Assembly: GCA_964445765.1 (NCBI GenBank)
Contig: CAYULD010000003.1
Coordinates: 186,001 to 250,000, forward strand
DNA: 64,000 bases
Reading direction: 5' to 3'
From: JANPLD01 sp964445765
GTDB lineage: Bacteria > Pseudomonadota > Alphaproteobacteria > Rickettsiales > UBA8987
In this document: piece after piece, positions 51,338 through 59,310 of the stretch
Position numbering within the stretch: position 1 is the stretch's first letter
Layout of the letters: every line of letters starts with the position of its first letter
Notes under the pieces: model-generated
Told to the model about the DNA's origin: nothing
The model's database searches: none
The model's input: only the letters and a program-made list of their open reading frames with translations
Made by a program: the position numbers and the translations under genes

Positions 51338-52186
51338 ATGTCTAACTTGGCAACGCAAGATATAGAAAGAGAATTTGATTTTAGTGATGATGATTTTAAT
51401 TTCATCGCCAAACTGGTTTTTGAAAAAACTGGAATACATCTTGCACCGCACAAGAAAAATATGGTTTATTCCAGAATTGCTAAAAGAATTAGAAAGTTAA
51501 ATTTCAATAGTTTTTCGGAATATTGCACGCTTATTTCATCAAAAAATGATAATGGTGAAATGATGGATTTTATAAACGCAGTAACCACAAATTTAACCCA
51601 TTTTTTTAGAGAAATTCACCATTTTAAGCACCTTGCAGAAGTTGCAATTCCTGAAATAGTTAGGCAAAATTTCAATTCTAAAAGGCTTAGAATTTGGTCT
51701 GCTGGTTGCTCTTCTGGTATGGAGGCCTATTCCATCGCAATGACACTAAGAAGCGTTCTTAAAGATGTTGATAATTGGGATGCTAAAATTTTAGCAACGG
51801 ATATAGATACAAATATGCTAAATAAAGGCACGCAGGGCATTTATTCTGATGATGAATATGAAAATATTCCCGCAAAATTTAGAGAAGAATTTGTTTCCAA
51901 AGATAAAATAAATTCAACAATGATAATGAGTGATAAACTTAAAAAACTTGTTACCTTCAAGCGAATGAACTTTATTGAAAATTGGCCAGTTAAAGGGCCT
52001 TTTGATATAGTTTTTTGTAGAAATGTTGTAATTTATTTTCAAAAAGATACGCAAAAAATTATCTTTAATAATTTTGCAAATGTTATGCGTCAGGGTAGTT
52101 ATTTATATATTGGCCACTCTGAAAACCTAACCGGCATAAGCAATAAATTTCAGTTAATTGGTAAAACTATTTATAAGAAAAACTAA
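51338..52186 (+). CDS. cheR: Chemotaxis protein methyltransferase CheR
   Basis: The protein (282 residues from the ATG at 51338) has the CheR N-domain (FNFIAKLVFEKTGIHLAPHK, RIAKRIRKL) and the SAM-binding domain. Motif I is RIWSAGCSSGMEAYSIAM, and ILATDIDTNML, FDIVFCRNVVIYF and YLYIGHSENL follow. It methylates glutamates of MCPs. The frame is open upstream into cheW (to 51290), but the ATG two bases after the cheW stop is the natural start. Confidence 0.95.
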   Translation: MSNLATQDIEREFDFSDDDFNFIAKLVFEKTGIHLAPHKKNMVYSRIAKRIRKLNFNSFSEYCTLISSKNDNGEMMDFINAVTTNLTHFFREIHHFKHLAEVAIPEIVRQNFNSKRLRIWSAGCSSGMEAYSIAMTLRSVLKDVDNWDAKILATDIDTNMLNKGTQGIYSDDEYENIPAKFREEFVSKDKINSTMIMSDKLKKLVTFKRMNFIENWPVKGPFDIVFCRNVVIYFQKDTQKIIFNNFANVMRQGSYLYIGHSENLTGISNKFQLIGKTIYKKN

Positions 52187-52188
52187 TC

Positions 52189-52845
52189 GTGCCAGATAAT
52201 ATAAATAAAATTCCTATTAGAAGAACAGACACTGAAAAAGTGCAGGTTGGTGATATCTATGATGGCGTTAAAAGATATTACGATCAAAATATGGAATTGC
52301 TCGTGGTAAAATTAATGACAGGCGATTGCTATTTTACCGCTGAATCTCGTGAAATGTTAGTTACAATTTTAGGCTCTTGTATATCTGTTTGCCTTAGAGA
52401 CCCCCTTGTTAATATCGGCGGAATGAATCATATTTTACTACCCGGTGAAAATATGACTAAAGATTCTTCTGATTTAGGCTATCCAACAAGGTTTGGCACT
52501 TTCGCAATGGAAGAACTTATTAACGGAATGTTAAAACTTGGTGCTAAAAAAAATCGTTTTGAGGCAAAAATTTTTGGTGGGGCAAATGTTATTGCAACCG
52601 CTGGAAATATTGGCTTAAAAAATATTAAATTTGTGAAAGAGTTTTTGGCTTCAGAAAATATCCCAATAAGATCTGAAGATGTAGGCGGTGAATTTGCAAG
52701 AAGGCTACATTATTTTCCAGATTCAGGCAAGGCAATGATTAGAAAACTCAGAAGAAAAGAAGATTTAGTAATAGTTGATAAAGAAAGAGAATATCAAGAA
52801 AAACTCATCAAAAAACAGAAAACAGTTGATGTTGAGCTTTTTTAA
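52189..52845 (+). CDS. cheD: Chemoreceptor glutamine deamidase CheD
   Basis: The 218-residue protein has the CheD active site LVTILGSCISVCLRDP with Cys64 and, 17 residues on, His81 in GGMNHILLP; this spacing equals that of Thermotoga CheD. KIFGGANVI and RKLRRKED follow. It deamidates MCP glutamines and may bind CheC/CheY. It begins with GTG two bases after cheR. The last residues are VDVELF, the same tail as the CheZ-like protein (46738) and the soluble MCP-like protein (53986). Confidence 0.93.
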   Translation: MPDNINKIPIRRTDTEKVQVGDIYDGVKRYYDQNMELLVVKLMTGDCYFTAESREMLVTILGSCISVCLRDPLVNIGGMNHILLPGENMTKDSSDLGYPTRFGTFAMEELINGMLKLGAKKNRFEAKIFGGANVIATAGNIGLKNIKFVKEFLASENIPIRSEDVGGEFARRLHYFPDSGKAMIRKLRRKEDLVIVDKEREYQEKLIKKQKTVDVELF

Positions 52846-52876
52846 TCGTTCTTGGTTAATCGTTGATGGATATTCG

Positions 52877-52920
52877 ATAAACCATAAACCATAAACGATA
52901 AACGATAAACGATAAACGAT
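52877..52920 (+). repeat. 7-bp tandem repeat between cheD and cheB
   Basis: Six units of a heptamer lie in tandem, two ATAAACC and four ATAAACG copies, in the 85-bp gap before cheB. The count could vary by slippage and would change the spacing between the cheD stop and the cheB start. There is no spacer structure as in CRISPR. Confidence 0.85.
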
Positions 52921-52930
52921 CAAAAAAAAT

Positions 52931-53980
52931 ATGTCAAAAATAAGAGTTTTAATAGTTGATGATTCTTTGCTAATAAGGCAAATGTTTACCAAAATTCTAT
53001 CTTCTGATGCAGAAATAGAAGTAATTGGCACTGCCGAAAACGCAGATGATGCACGCACAAAAATTAAAGAATTAAACCCTGATGTAATCACCCTTGATAT
53101 TGAAATGCCCGGTATGGATGGCATTAGCTTCTTAAAAAAAATAATGGCACTAAGGCCTATGCCGGTGGTTATGTCTTCCTCACTAACGCAACGCGGGGCT
53201 GATACCACTATTGAAGCCCTTGAATCAGGTGCGGTTGATTATATTCCAAAAGCAACTAGCACAGATTTTAACTCAGAAGAGCTTTCAAATGAGTTAATAT
53301 TAAAAGTTAAAAATGCTTCAAAAGTTAAATTTAGAAAAGCTATAGAAAGTATAAGGGCTGAAAATATTATAAAACCAAGCTCAGATAATAATCAAAAAGT
53401 TAATTTTAGAAGTAACCTACTTTTTGCTATCGGTGCTTCAACTGGTGGTGTGGAAGCCTTAAGAGATGTTTTGATTAATCTGCCTGCTAATTTTCCGCCG
53501 ATTGTAATCACTCAACATATGCCACCAAAATATACTTTTTCTTTTGCGGAACGCCTAAATAAAATTTGCCAGATGAAAGTTAAAGAAGCTGAAAATGGCG
53601 ATATTATTACTGATGGTAATGTTTACATAGCCCCCGGTGGTATGCATCTTGAGGTTATAAAAAGGTCAAATCAAATGGCGTGCGTCGTTAGGTATGGCGA
53701 TAAAGTATCAGGTCATATACCATCTGTTGATGTTTTGTTTGAATCTGTAGCAAAAAACATTGGCAAGGTTGCAAGTGGTGTTATACTCACCGGTATGGGG
53801 CGAGATGGTGCGAAAGGTATGCTTGAGATGAAAAAAGCAGGGTGTCATAATTTCGGTCAAGATGAGGATTCTTGCGTGGTTTATGGAATGCCAAAAGCGG
53901 CTTATCTTGCAGGTGCGGTTGATGAACAAGTTTCGCTTTCTAAGTTACCAAATGCAATGATTAATTTTGCAAAAATATAA
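52931..53980 (+). CDS. cheB: Chemotaxis response regulator protein-glutamate methylesterase CheB
   Basis: The 349-residue protein has an N-terminal receiver (IRVLIVDDSLLIRQMF, phospho-Asp56 in TLDIEMPGMDG). Its C-terminal methylesterase domain has the catalytic triad Ser170 (AIGASTGGVEALRDVL), His196 (ITQHMPP) and Asp292 (LTGMGRDGAKGM). It removes methyl groups from MCPs when phosphorylated by CheA. It lies 5 bp before the MCP-like gene at 53986. Confidence 0.96.
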   Translation: MSKIRVLIVDDSLLIRQMFTKILSSDAEIEVIGTAENADDARTKIKELNPDVITLDIEMPGMDGISFLKKIMALRPMPVVMSSSLTQRGADTTIEALESGAVDYIPKATSTDFNSEELSNELILKVKNASKVKFRKAIESIRAENIIKPSSDNNQKVNFRSNLLFAIGASTGGVEALRDVLINLPANFPPIVITQHMPPKYTFSFAERLNKICQMKVKEAENGDIITDGNVYIAPGGMHLEVIKRSNQMACVVRYGDKVSGHIPSVDVLFESVAKNIGKVASGVILTGMGRDGAKGMLEMKKAGCHNFGQDEDSCVVYGMPKAAYLAGAVDEQVSLSKLPNAMINFAKI

Positions 53981-53985
53981 AAATT

Positions 53986-55155
53986 ATGTCTTTAATAGCA
54001 AAAAAAACTTTTCAAGATAGGCAAGAGCCAAGCCAATCAAGCAATGCACCTTCAAATAATGTTGATAGCTTGCTTGATGATTTTATTAAAAAAAATCAGG
54101 AGCAGAAAACCACCAATAATGCAAAAGAAAAGTGGGAAAAAATATATATTCCAATTATTTCATCAATAGATTTAACTATTGCAAAACTTAAAGAAATTTC
54201 TGCGTTGGTTGAAGTAAGCACAAAACAAATTAATGAGAAATTTGTTTTTCTTGCAGAAAACTCAATGAATCAATCTAAAATTGTTGAAGAAGTTATTGAA
54301 CGCTCAGAAAATCTTTTCGTGGAAGGTGAAAAAATTAAAATGTCTGGCTTCTTTGAGTTATTTAACTCCGCATTTTCTAGTGCGATAGAAAAGATTATGT
54401 TCGTCTCGCAGAAATCAATGTATATGGTATATTCGCTTAATGATGCAATGAGATCAATCAAAGATATTCAATCTTTTAATGGTAAAATTCAGGCAATTAA
54501 CAAGCAAACAAACTTGCTTTCGCTTAATGCTACCATTGAATCTGCTAGGGCAGGGGAAGCAGGCAAAGGTTTTGCCGTTGTTGCGGATGAAGTTCGCCAT
54601 GTTTCAAAAGAGATTAATAAACTCTCTGATGAAATGAACAATAAAATTTCAGTGGTTACCAACAGTGTTAGTAATGGTTATAATATTCTGAATGAAGTTG
54701 CGACAACTGATATGTCTGAAAATATTTCAGTTAAGAAAACTCTTGATGGCTTAATGGGTGCGTTGATGGCTCAAACAACAGAATTTTCAAAGATTTTAGC
54801 TGGCACAGCTGAAAATTCTCGTGAAATTTCTAACTCAATTTCTGGAATGGTAATGCAAATGCAATTTCAGGATAAAGTTTCTCAATATATCGGTTTTATT
54901 TGCCAAATGCTTGAAGGCGTTAAGGCGATGATAATTTCATTTAGTAAATCTTACATTAATAATAATGATGATTTATCTCTCAATCTTTATAAATCAGATA
55001 AAGATGTTTGCTCAGATATAAAAAATAAACTTGTTCTTTCAGAGTTAAAATCAGCTTATGATGTTTTAGTTTCCAGCTATGGCGTGCATATTGAGCAAAA
55101 TCTGCCAAAGCCCTCTGATTCTTCAAAAAAGAATGATGATATTGAATTATTTTAA
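53986..55155 (+). CDS. Soluble MCP-like protein with CheZ-like FQDxxxQ segment
   Basis: The 389-residue protein has no membrane segment. A helical N-terminus (about 50-155) leads into an MCP signalling tip, NATIESARAGEAGKGFAVVA then DEVRHVSKEI (181-210). After a further helix comes MQMQFQDKVSQYIGFI (290-305), with Asp296 and Gln300 spaced as in the CheZ active site. The same pattern is in the 46738 protein. The last residues are DDIELF. It could be a cytoplasmic receptor that also carries CheY-P phosphatase activity (inference). It sits between cheB and a STAS gene in the operon. Confidence 0.78.
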   Translation: MSLIAKKTFQDRQEPSQSSNAPSNNVDSLLDDFIKKNQEQKTTNNAKEKWEKIYIPIISSIDLTIAKLKEISALVEVSTKQINEKFVFLAENSMNQSKIVEEVIERSENLFVEGEKIKMSGFFELFNSAFSSAIEKIMFVSQKSMYMVYSLNDAMRSIKDIQSFNGKIQAINKQTNLLSLNATIESARAGEAGKGFAVVADEVRHVSKEINKLSDEMNNKISVVTNSVSNGYNILNEVATTDMSENISVKKTLDGLMGALMAQTTEFSKILAGTAENSREISNSISGMVMQMQFQDKVSQYIGFICQMLEGVKAMIISFSKSYINNNDDLSLNLYKSDKDVCSDIKNKLVLSELKSAYDVLVSSYGVHIEQNLPKPSDSSKKNDDIELF

Positions 55156-55169
55156 TTAAATAGGTTTCT

Positions 55170-55472
55170 ATGAATCTTAAAAAAACTACAAATGGTGGAA
55201 CTTGCGAATTTACGCTCTCTGGTAAATTTACTTTTTCTGATCACCAAACATTTAGAAATGTTATAAATGTTATTTCTAGCAAAACTATCACCTCAGTTAT
55301 TTTAGAGTTAAGTAACCTAGAATTTATAGATTCAGCTGCACTTGGAATGTTCTTGGTTGCTCGTGAAGAGGCGAAGAAAAATAATGTAGAATTAATTTTG
55401 CAAAGCCCAGTTGGCCATGTGCAGAAAATGTTTGATTTATCAAACTTCCGCACCCTTTTTGAGGTTAGGTAG
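55170..55472 (+). CDS. STAS-domain (anti-sigma-factor antagonist-like) protein
   Basis: The 100-residue single STAS domain has CEFTLSGKFTFSDHQTFRNV, LELSNLEFIDSAALGMFLVA with the potentially phosphorylated Ser55, and MFDLSNFRTLFEV at the C-terminus. It is the last gene of the chemotaxis cluster, 14 bp behind the MCP-like gene. STAS proteins next to che genes are sometimes part of partner-switching or signalling arrays; its partner here is unknown. Confidence 0.85.
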   Translation: MNLKKTTNGGTCEFTLSGKFTFSDHQTFRNVINVISSKTITSVILELSNLEFIDSAALGMFLVAREEAKKNNVELILQSPVGHVQKMFDLSNFRTLFEVR

Positions 55473-55555
55473 GTTTTATTAGGTCTAGATTTCTCGCTCG
55501 GCTCGAAATGAAGCTATACACACTAAGCCCTAACCCCTACCCCTAGAACCTAAAC
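55473..55555. repeat. Half palindrome and C-rich stutter between convergent genes
   Basis: AGATTTCTCGCTCGGCTCGA with AATGAAG (about 55488-55513) is one arm of the dyad family seen complete at 48169 and 60862. It is followed by CCCTAACCCCTACCCCTAG-type C-rich repeats up to the end of the next gene. Confidence 0.55.
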
Positions 55556-56350
55556 CTAACACCCACCTCTCAAAGCCATTTTATGTATTTTCCAATCTGG
55601 CATTAGGCTTTCTAGTAAATTGTAAAAATTTTTGCTGTGATTAAATTCTTTCAAATGGCATAATTCGTGCAAAATTACATAATCTATTGCTTTCTGTGGA
55701 GCTTGAATAAGGTTATAACTCAATTTAATTTCCCCATTTCTTGAGCAACTACCCCATTTTGTTTTCATTTTGCGGAATTTTAATTCCTTATTAAAAATAA
55801 TATTTTTTTCTCTAGCAATTTCCGAACAAATTTTAAGGCGAGAATTAAAATAATTAATTGCGAATTCATTAATAAAATTTTCAATTTTTATAATTAATTT
55901 ATTTTTTTCAGGTAATTTAATATAATTAAATAAAATAATTTTATTATTATGATTAATTTCAATTTTACTAATTAGGTTTTGATGATAAATTATTTGGTAA
56001 TTTTCACCTAACAGTTTGATATAGCTTCCATTTTCAAAATTATATGAAATTTCTTCGGGTGGTTTGTTTTTAATAAAAAAATCTCTTTTTTTAATTATCC
56101 AGCTAGATTTTTTAATAATAAAATCCTCAATATATTTTTTTGGAATTTTTAATGGTGCTTTAATTTTTATTTCTGCATATTTATTTATGATTATTGAAAT
56201 TGATTTTCTTCTTGAAAATTCAATAGCATAGTTAATTTCTGAATTATTTATAAAAATTGAATTATTATCTGAAATAATAATTTTCTTTTTTTTATTTATT
56301 TTATTAAGGAAATTTACTTTAGCTAAAATCATTTCTAATTTTATCTGCAA
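55556..56350 (-). CDS. YgjP-like M48-superfamily metallopeptidase (DUF45)
   Basis: The 264-residue protein has the zinc motif HELCH followed by LKEFNHSKNFYNLLESLMPD (His in the NHS segment as third ligand), preceded by MKTKWGSCSRNGEIKLSYNL. These are the two hallmarks of the YgjP/DUF45 family. Its substrates are uncertain. The N-terminal 32 bp overlap the upstream ELM1-like gene; a later ATG (56332) would shorten the protein by six residues. The two genes are probably cotranscribed. Confidence 0.87.
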   Translation of the reverse strand: MQIKLEMILAKVNFLNKINKKKKIIISDNNSIFINNSEINYAIEFSRRKSISIIINKYAEIKIKAPLKIPKKYIEDFIIKKSSWIIKKRDFFIKNKPPEEISYNFENGSYIKLLGENYQIIYHQNLISKIEINHNNKIILFNYIKLPEKNKLIIKIENFINEFAINYFNSRLKICSEIAREKNIIFNKELKFRKMKTKWGSCSRNGEIKLSYNLIQAPQKAIDYVILHELCHLKEFNHSKNFYNLLESLMPDWKIHKMALRGGC

Positions 56351-57359
56351 TTTGGTTTGCGGCGTTCAGAGTTTGTGGGGAGTATAAATTATTAAAATTT
56401 TTACTCGTAATAATCTTTTTGATATTATCTTCATTAAATTCTGTAGCAAAGCCACCTTTATATAAAAGCTCATGAAACCTGCGATGTTTTGGCGGTGCAT
56501 TTCCGTCAGGTGAAAATATCAGAACTGGCTTACCAGTTGAGCAAGCCTCACTACACATAGAAATAGAATCACCAGTTGTGATAATGCAATCCGCTAATTG
56601 TAAGAATGCAAAATAGGGGTTAGCTTTTGATTGATGCACATCGTGAAAAAAGTAATATCTGCCAATTTTATGTTTAAGCTCTTCTTTTATATAATCTGAA
56701 ATATCAGGGTTTGTTCTTCTGCTATTTGTTACTAATATTGAGGCTTTTAGCTCAGATACAATATAGGTTAATTTATCAATCAAATTTTCAGATTGATTTT
56801 TTGTAAAGCTCGTTTTTCTAGAATCCCCACCAATTAAAACCACAATTTTGGGGGAGGGCAACTCACCAATAGTTCTGCCCCAAATTTTATATTCTTGTAA
56901 TAAAAAATCTTTATTAATTCTATTAGGTGCGCCAATAGTTCTTATAATTTTCTTATTATTCGCAATTAGAAAGCTCAAATTATCGTGAGAGGGTATTGCT
57001 AAAATATCTAGCCCAAAAAATTTTGAAAATCCGCACCACATTATATGGCAGGTGTAAGTTTTTAACCCTGCTTTTTTAGATCTCTTTTTAATAGCAAGTG
57101 CTACAGGTGCAAGTTTTCTGCCACAAGATATTACTATATCTGGGTTGCCGTGTAAGCTATCAGATTTTTTTAAGTCAACTGAGCAAAAATCATCACAAAT
57201 TAAAAAATTTGGTAATTTTGCTTTTTTATTATAGTAGATTTTCTTTTTTATGAAAGGCAATCCTAAAGCCTCTGCCACGCCAATAGATTGTGCGTTATGC
57301 CCTGCAACTTCATCAATTAAAACCCAGATATTAGGTATTTTGTAATTTTCAGGATTCAT
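56319..57359 (-). CDS. Mitochondrial fission ELM1-like protein (DUF1022)
   Basis: The 346-residue protein has WVLIDEVAGHNAQSIGVAEA and PDIVISCGRKLAPVALAIKK. LIGGDSRKTSF follows, then CIITTGDSISMCSEACSTGK and PVLIF, which match the ELM1/DUF1022 family. The domain has a GT-B glycosyltransferase-like fold (UDP-binding type) and is common in alphaproteobacteria and in plant mitochondria. Its bacterial role is unknown; a sugar-transfer role in envelope synthesis is plausible. It is divergent from the cysteine desulfurase at 57423. Confidence 0.85.
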   Translation of the reverse strand: MNPENYKIPNIWVLIDEVAGHNAQSIGVAEALGLPFIKKKIYYNKKAKLPNFLICDDFCSVDLKKSDSLHGNPDIVISCGRKLAPVALAIKKRSKKAGLKTYTCHIMWCGFSKFFGLDILAIPSHDNLSFLIANNKKIIRTIGAPNRINKDFLLQEYKIWGRTIGELPSPKIVVLIGGDSRKTSFTKNQSENLIDKLTYIVSELKASILVTNSRRTNPDISDYIKEELKHKIGRYYFFHDVHQSKANPYFAFLQLADCIITTGDSISMCSEACSTGKPVLIFSPDGNAPPKHRRFHELLYKGGFATEFNEDNIKKIITSKNFNNLYSPQTLNAANQIADKIRNDFS

Positions 57360-57422
57360 TTAATTTGTATTATCTGCTAACAATTCTTAATAATTAATAT
57401 ATGTAAAATAAAATTTATAAAT

Positions 57423-58565
57423 ATGAATCTTAAAGATAAAATATTTTTTGATTATAACGCAACAACCCCATTAAAGGCAGTTGCAAAGCAAGCTATTTTA
57501 GAAAATATTGATTTGCCATTAAACCCATCATCTATTCATAATTTCGGCAGGGAGGCAAAATCGCTTTTATCAAAAGCTCGTAATAAAATTCTTAAAAATA
57601 TCGGTGCAGAGGGGCAGGGGCTTATTTTCACATCTTCAGGTACTGAAAGTAATAATATGATTTTTCATTCCTTCCCTAATATTAAAAATTATATTATTTC
57701 TGCTACTGAGCATATTTCAATTAGTAAATTTTCTGAGCGTAATAATGTAAAAATTGTTAGCGTAGATAAGTCAGGAAAAATTAACCTAAGTCATCTTGAA
57801 GAGATTATAAAATCATTTGATAATCAGCCTTTTCTTGCCTCAATCATATATGCGAATAATGAAACTGGCATTGTGCAAGATTTATCAGAGGCAAAAAATC
57901 TTATCTTTTCAAATAAAGGTTATTTGCATATTGATGCATCTCAGGCGGTGGGCAAAATCTCATTTGATTTTAACAATCTTGGCGTGGATATGGCAACTAT
58001 ATCAGCCCACAAAATTGGCGGTGGCAAAGGTGTTGCTGGTTTGGTTGTTAAAAAAGGTTTAGAAATCCAGCCCTTTATTATTGGTGGTGGGCAAGAGCAA
58101 TTTTTGCGTGCCGGCACTGAAAATCTGCCAGCAATTATTGGCTTTGCAGAGGCGGTTGAAGATAGTGTTATTAATCTAAATAATTATCAATCACACACTT
58201 CCGAATTAGCAAATTTTCTGCTAAAATCACTTAAAGAAGTTTGCCCTAGCATAGTTTTTTTTAGTGATAATAATTTTTTAACGGCAGGTAAAACGCAAGT
58301 TAAGAATCTTCCTAATACAATATTATTCGCAATACCAAATCAGCCTGCGGAAACAATGTTGATAAAACTAGATTTAGCAGGGGTTGCAGTTTCTAGTGGC
58401 TCAGCTTGTTCATCTGGCAGGGTTACAATTTCTAGTGTGTTGAAGGCGATGGGCGTTGCAGATGATTTAGCTAAATGTGCAATTCGTGTAAGTTTAGGTT
58501 GGCTTAATACTTATCAAGAGGCAGAGATATTTATAGACATAATAAAAAGCCTAAAACTCAACTGA
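57423..58565 (+). CDS. Cysteine desulfurase, NifS/IscS-like (first copy)
   Basis: The 380-residue PLP enzyme has FFDYNATTPLK, FTSSGTESNNM, ATEHIS (PLP-stacking His), DASQAVGKISFD, AHKIGGGKG with Schiff-base Lys197, and SSGSACSSGR with the sulfur-carrying Cys. It is closer to the short group I enzymes found upstream of iscS in alphaproteobacteria than to SufS. It would extract sulfur from cysteine for Fe-S clusters or tRNA thiolation. No iscU or iscR is adjacent. Confidence 0.9.
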   Translation: MNLKDKIFFDYNATTPLKAVAKQAILENIDLPLNPSSIHNFGREAKSLLSKARNKILKNIGAEGQGLIFTSSGTESNNMIFHSFPNIKNYIISATEHISISKFSERNNVKIVSVDKSGKINLSHLEEIIKSFDNQPFLASIIYANNETGIVQDLSEAKNLIFSNKGYLHIDASQAVGKISFDFNNLGVDMATISAHKIGGGKGVAGLVVKKGLEIQPFIIGGGQEQFLRAGTENLPAIIGFAEAVEDSVINLNNYQSHTSELANFLLKSLKEVCPSIVFFSDNNFLTAGKTQVKNLPNTILFAIPNQPAETMLIKLDLAGVAVSSGSACSSGRVTISSVLKAMGVADDLAKCAIRVSLGWLNTYQEAEIFIDIIKSLKLN

Positions 58566-58810
58566 TAATCATTATCAAGCAATTGAATTATAAAGTTATT
58601 TTAATTATTATTATCTTGATTATAATGCTAACAATACTATATACCTTAGTAAAATAGTAGGTTATTTTTGGTTAGAATTTGTGATGGTGATTAGTGGTGG
58701 TGATATTCTTTCTAATTTCTCCCCCTGCTTGCGGGGGTAGATAAAGAGGGGGGCAAGTTAGGGCTTGGGGCTTGGCTTATCATACCCCAAATTTTCAGTA
58801 AGAAAAAATT
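58566..58810. repeat. Repeat-rich start of a 745-bp gap; left half of an interrupted repeat
   Basis: After the desulfurase stop there is an AT-rich stretch, then a GGTGATTAGTGGTGGTGAT stutter (58684-58702). CTCCCCCTGCTTGCGGGGGT with AGATAAAGAGGGGGGCAAG lies at about 58720-58757. From 58780 CATACCCCAAATTTTCAGTA is the left half of the palindromic unit whose right half resumes at 58975, after MITE copy D. The same unit is unbroken at about 48283-48325 in reverse orientation. Confidence 0.75.
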
Positions 58811-58974
58811 GGGAGTGCTCACTATACATAGATGGATCTGTCATTACCCGAATTTTTATAAAGATATCAATCTTTATAAAAATTATAGGGTAATCCAAAT
58901 CAATAGGTTAATGGATCGCCCTATAGTTGCTTCGCAACTCGGGCGATGACAATCTATACATAGTGAACACTCCC
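58811..58974 (+). mobile_element. MITE-like palindromic element, copy D, with perfect 8-bp target duplication
   Basis: This 164-bp copy has ends GGGAGTGCTCACTATACATA and TATACATAGTGAACACTCCC. It is nearly identical to copy C and both internal hairpins are intact. It is flanked on each side by AAAAAATT. Removing the element and one AAAAAATT restores GTAAGAAAAAATTATAGGGG, which corresponds to GTAAGAAAAAACTATAGGGG in the unbroken repeat near 48300 (reverse strand). This shows insertion with an 8-bp duplication. Confidence 0.93.
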
Positions 58975-59096
58975 AAAAAATTATAGGGGTATCCACTTAA
59001 AAAAGTTTAGTAAAACTTTTTTAATAATATTTGCGTCATCCTGACCCTAAAGCGAAGGGGAAGGATCTAAGATGTTTCGCTTTGCTCAACATGACA
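58975..59096. repeat. Right half of the interrupted repeat plus a dyad repeat
   Basis: AAAAAATTATAGGGGTATCC then ACTTAAAAAAGTTTAGTAAA with CTTTTTTAA continues the unit split by copy D. At 59033-59096 a dyad begins GCGTCATCCTGACCCTAAAG and ends CTTTGCTCAACATGACA, related to those at 26545 and 45223. The remainder up to 59310 is AT-rich and holds the two inverted repeats upstream of iscS. Confidence 0.75.
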
Positions 59097-59191
59097 GGCT
59101 TAAATTTAAGATATTATAAAAAGAAGGCAAAAAATTAATAAAAAAAACAACTTATTAATACAAATTATTTTTTTATTAGTTATTTCAATTT

Positions 59192-59209
59192 ATCTGCATC
59201 TTTGCAGAT
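59192..59209. promoter_or_regulatory. Inverted repeat, proximal pair member 1, upstream of iscS
   Basis: ATCTGCATCTTTGCAGAT is a perfect 7-bp dyad with a 4-base centre. The same sequence with one centre change occurs at 59258-59275, 66 bp away, and nowhere else that I noticed in the window. It is a likely operator for an Fe-S or iron regulator controlling iscS; the protein is not known. Confidence 0.5.
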
Positions 59210-59257
59210 TTTATGAGTTAACTAATTAATTTATAAATTAAATTGAAATTTGAAAAT

Positions 59258-59275
59258 ATCTGCATTTTTGCAGAT
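59258..59275. promoter_or_regulatory. Inverted repeat, pair member 2, upstream of iscS
   Basis: ATCTGCATTTTTGCAGAT has the same arms ATCTGCA/TGCAGAT as the site at 59192. It lies 35 bp before the iscS ATG at 59311, overlapping where a promoter or leader would be. The flanks also mirror each other (TTTCAATTT before site 1, AAATTGAAATTT before site 2). Confidence 0.5.
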
Positions 59276-59310
59276 TAATTTTTGAGAAATATAACAAAAC
59301 TAGAAATTAT

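Noticed and set aside
52877..52920. Short regular repeats as a CRISPR array
   Set aside because: The 7-bp units are directly tandem with no spacers, and no cas genes are present.
58811..58974. tRNA-like or small RNA gene in the MITE
   Set aside because: The stems do not form a cloverleaf, no TTCGA-type T loop is in place, and the terminal repeats and target duplication point to a mobile element.
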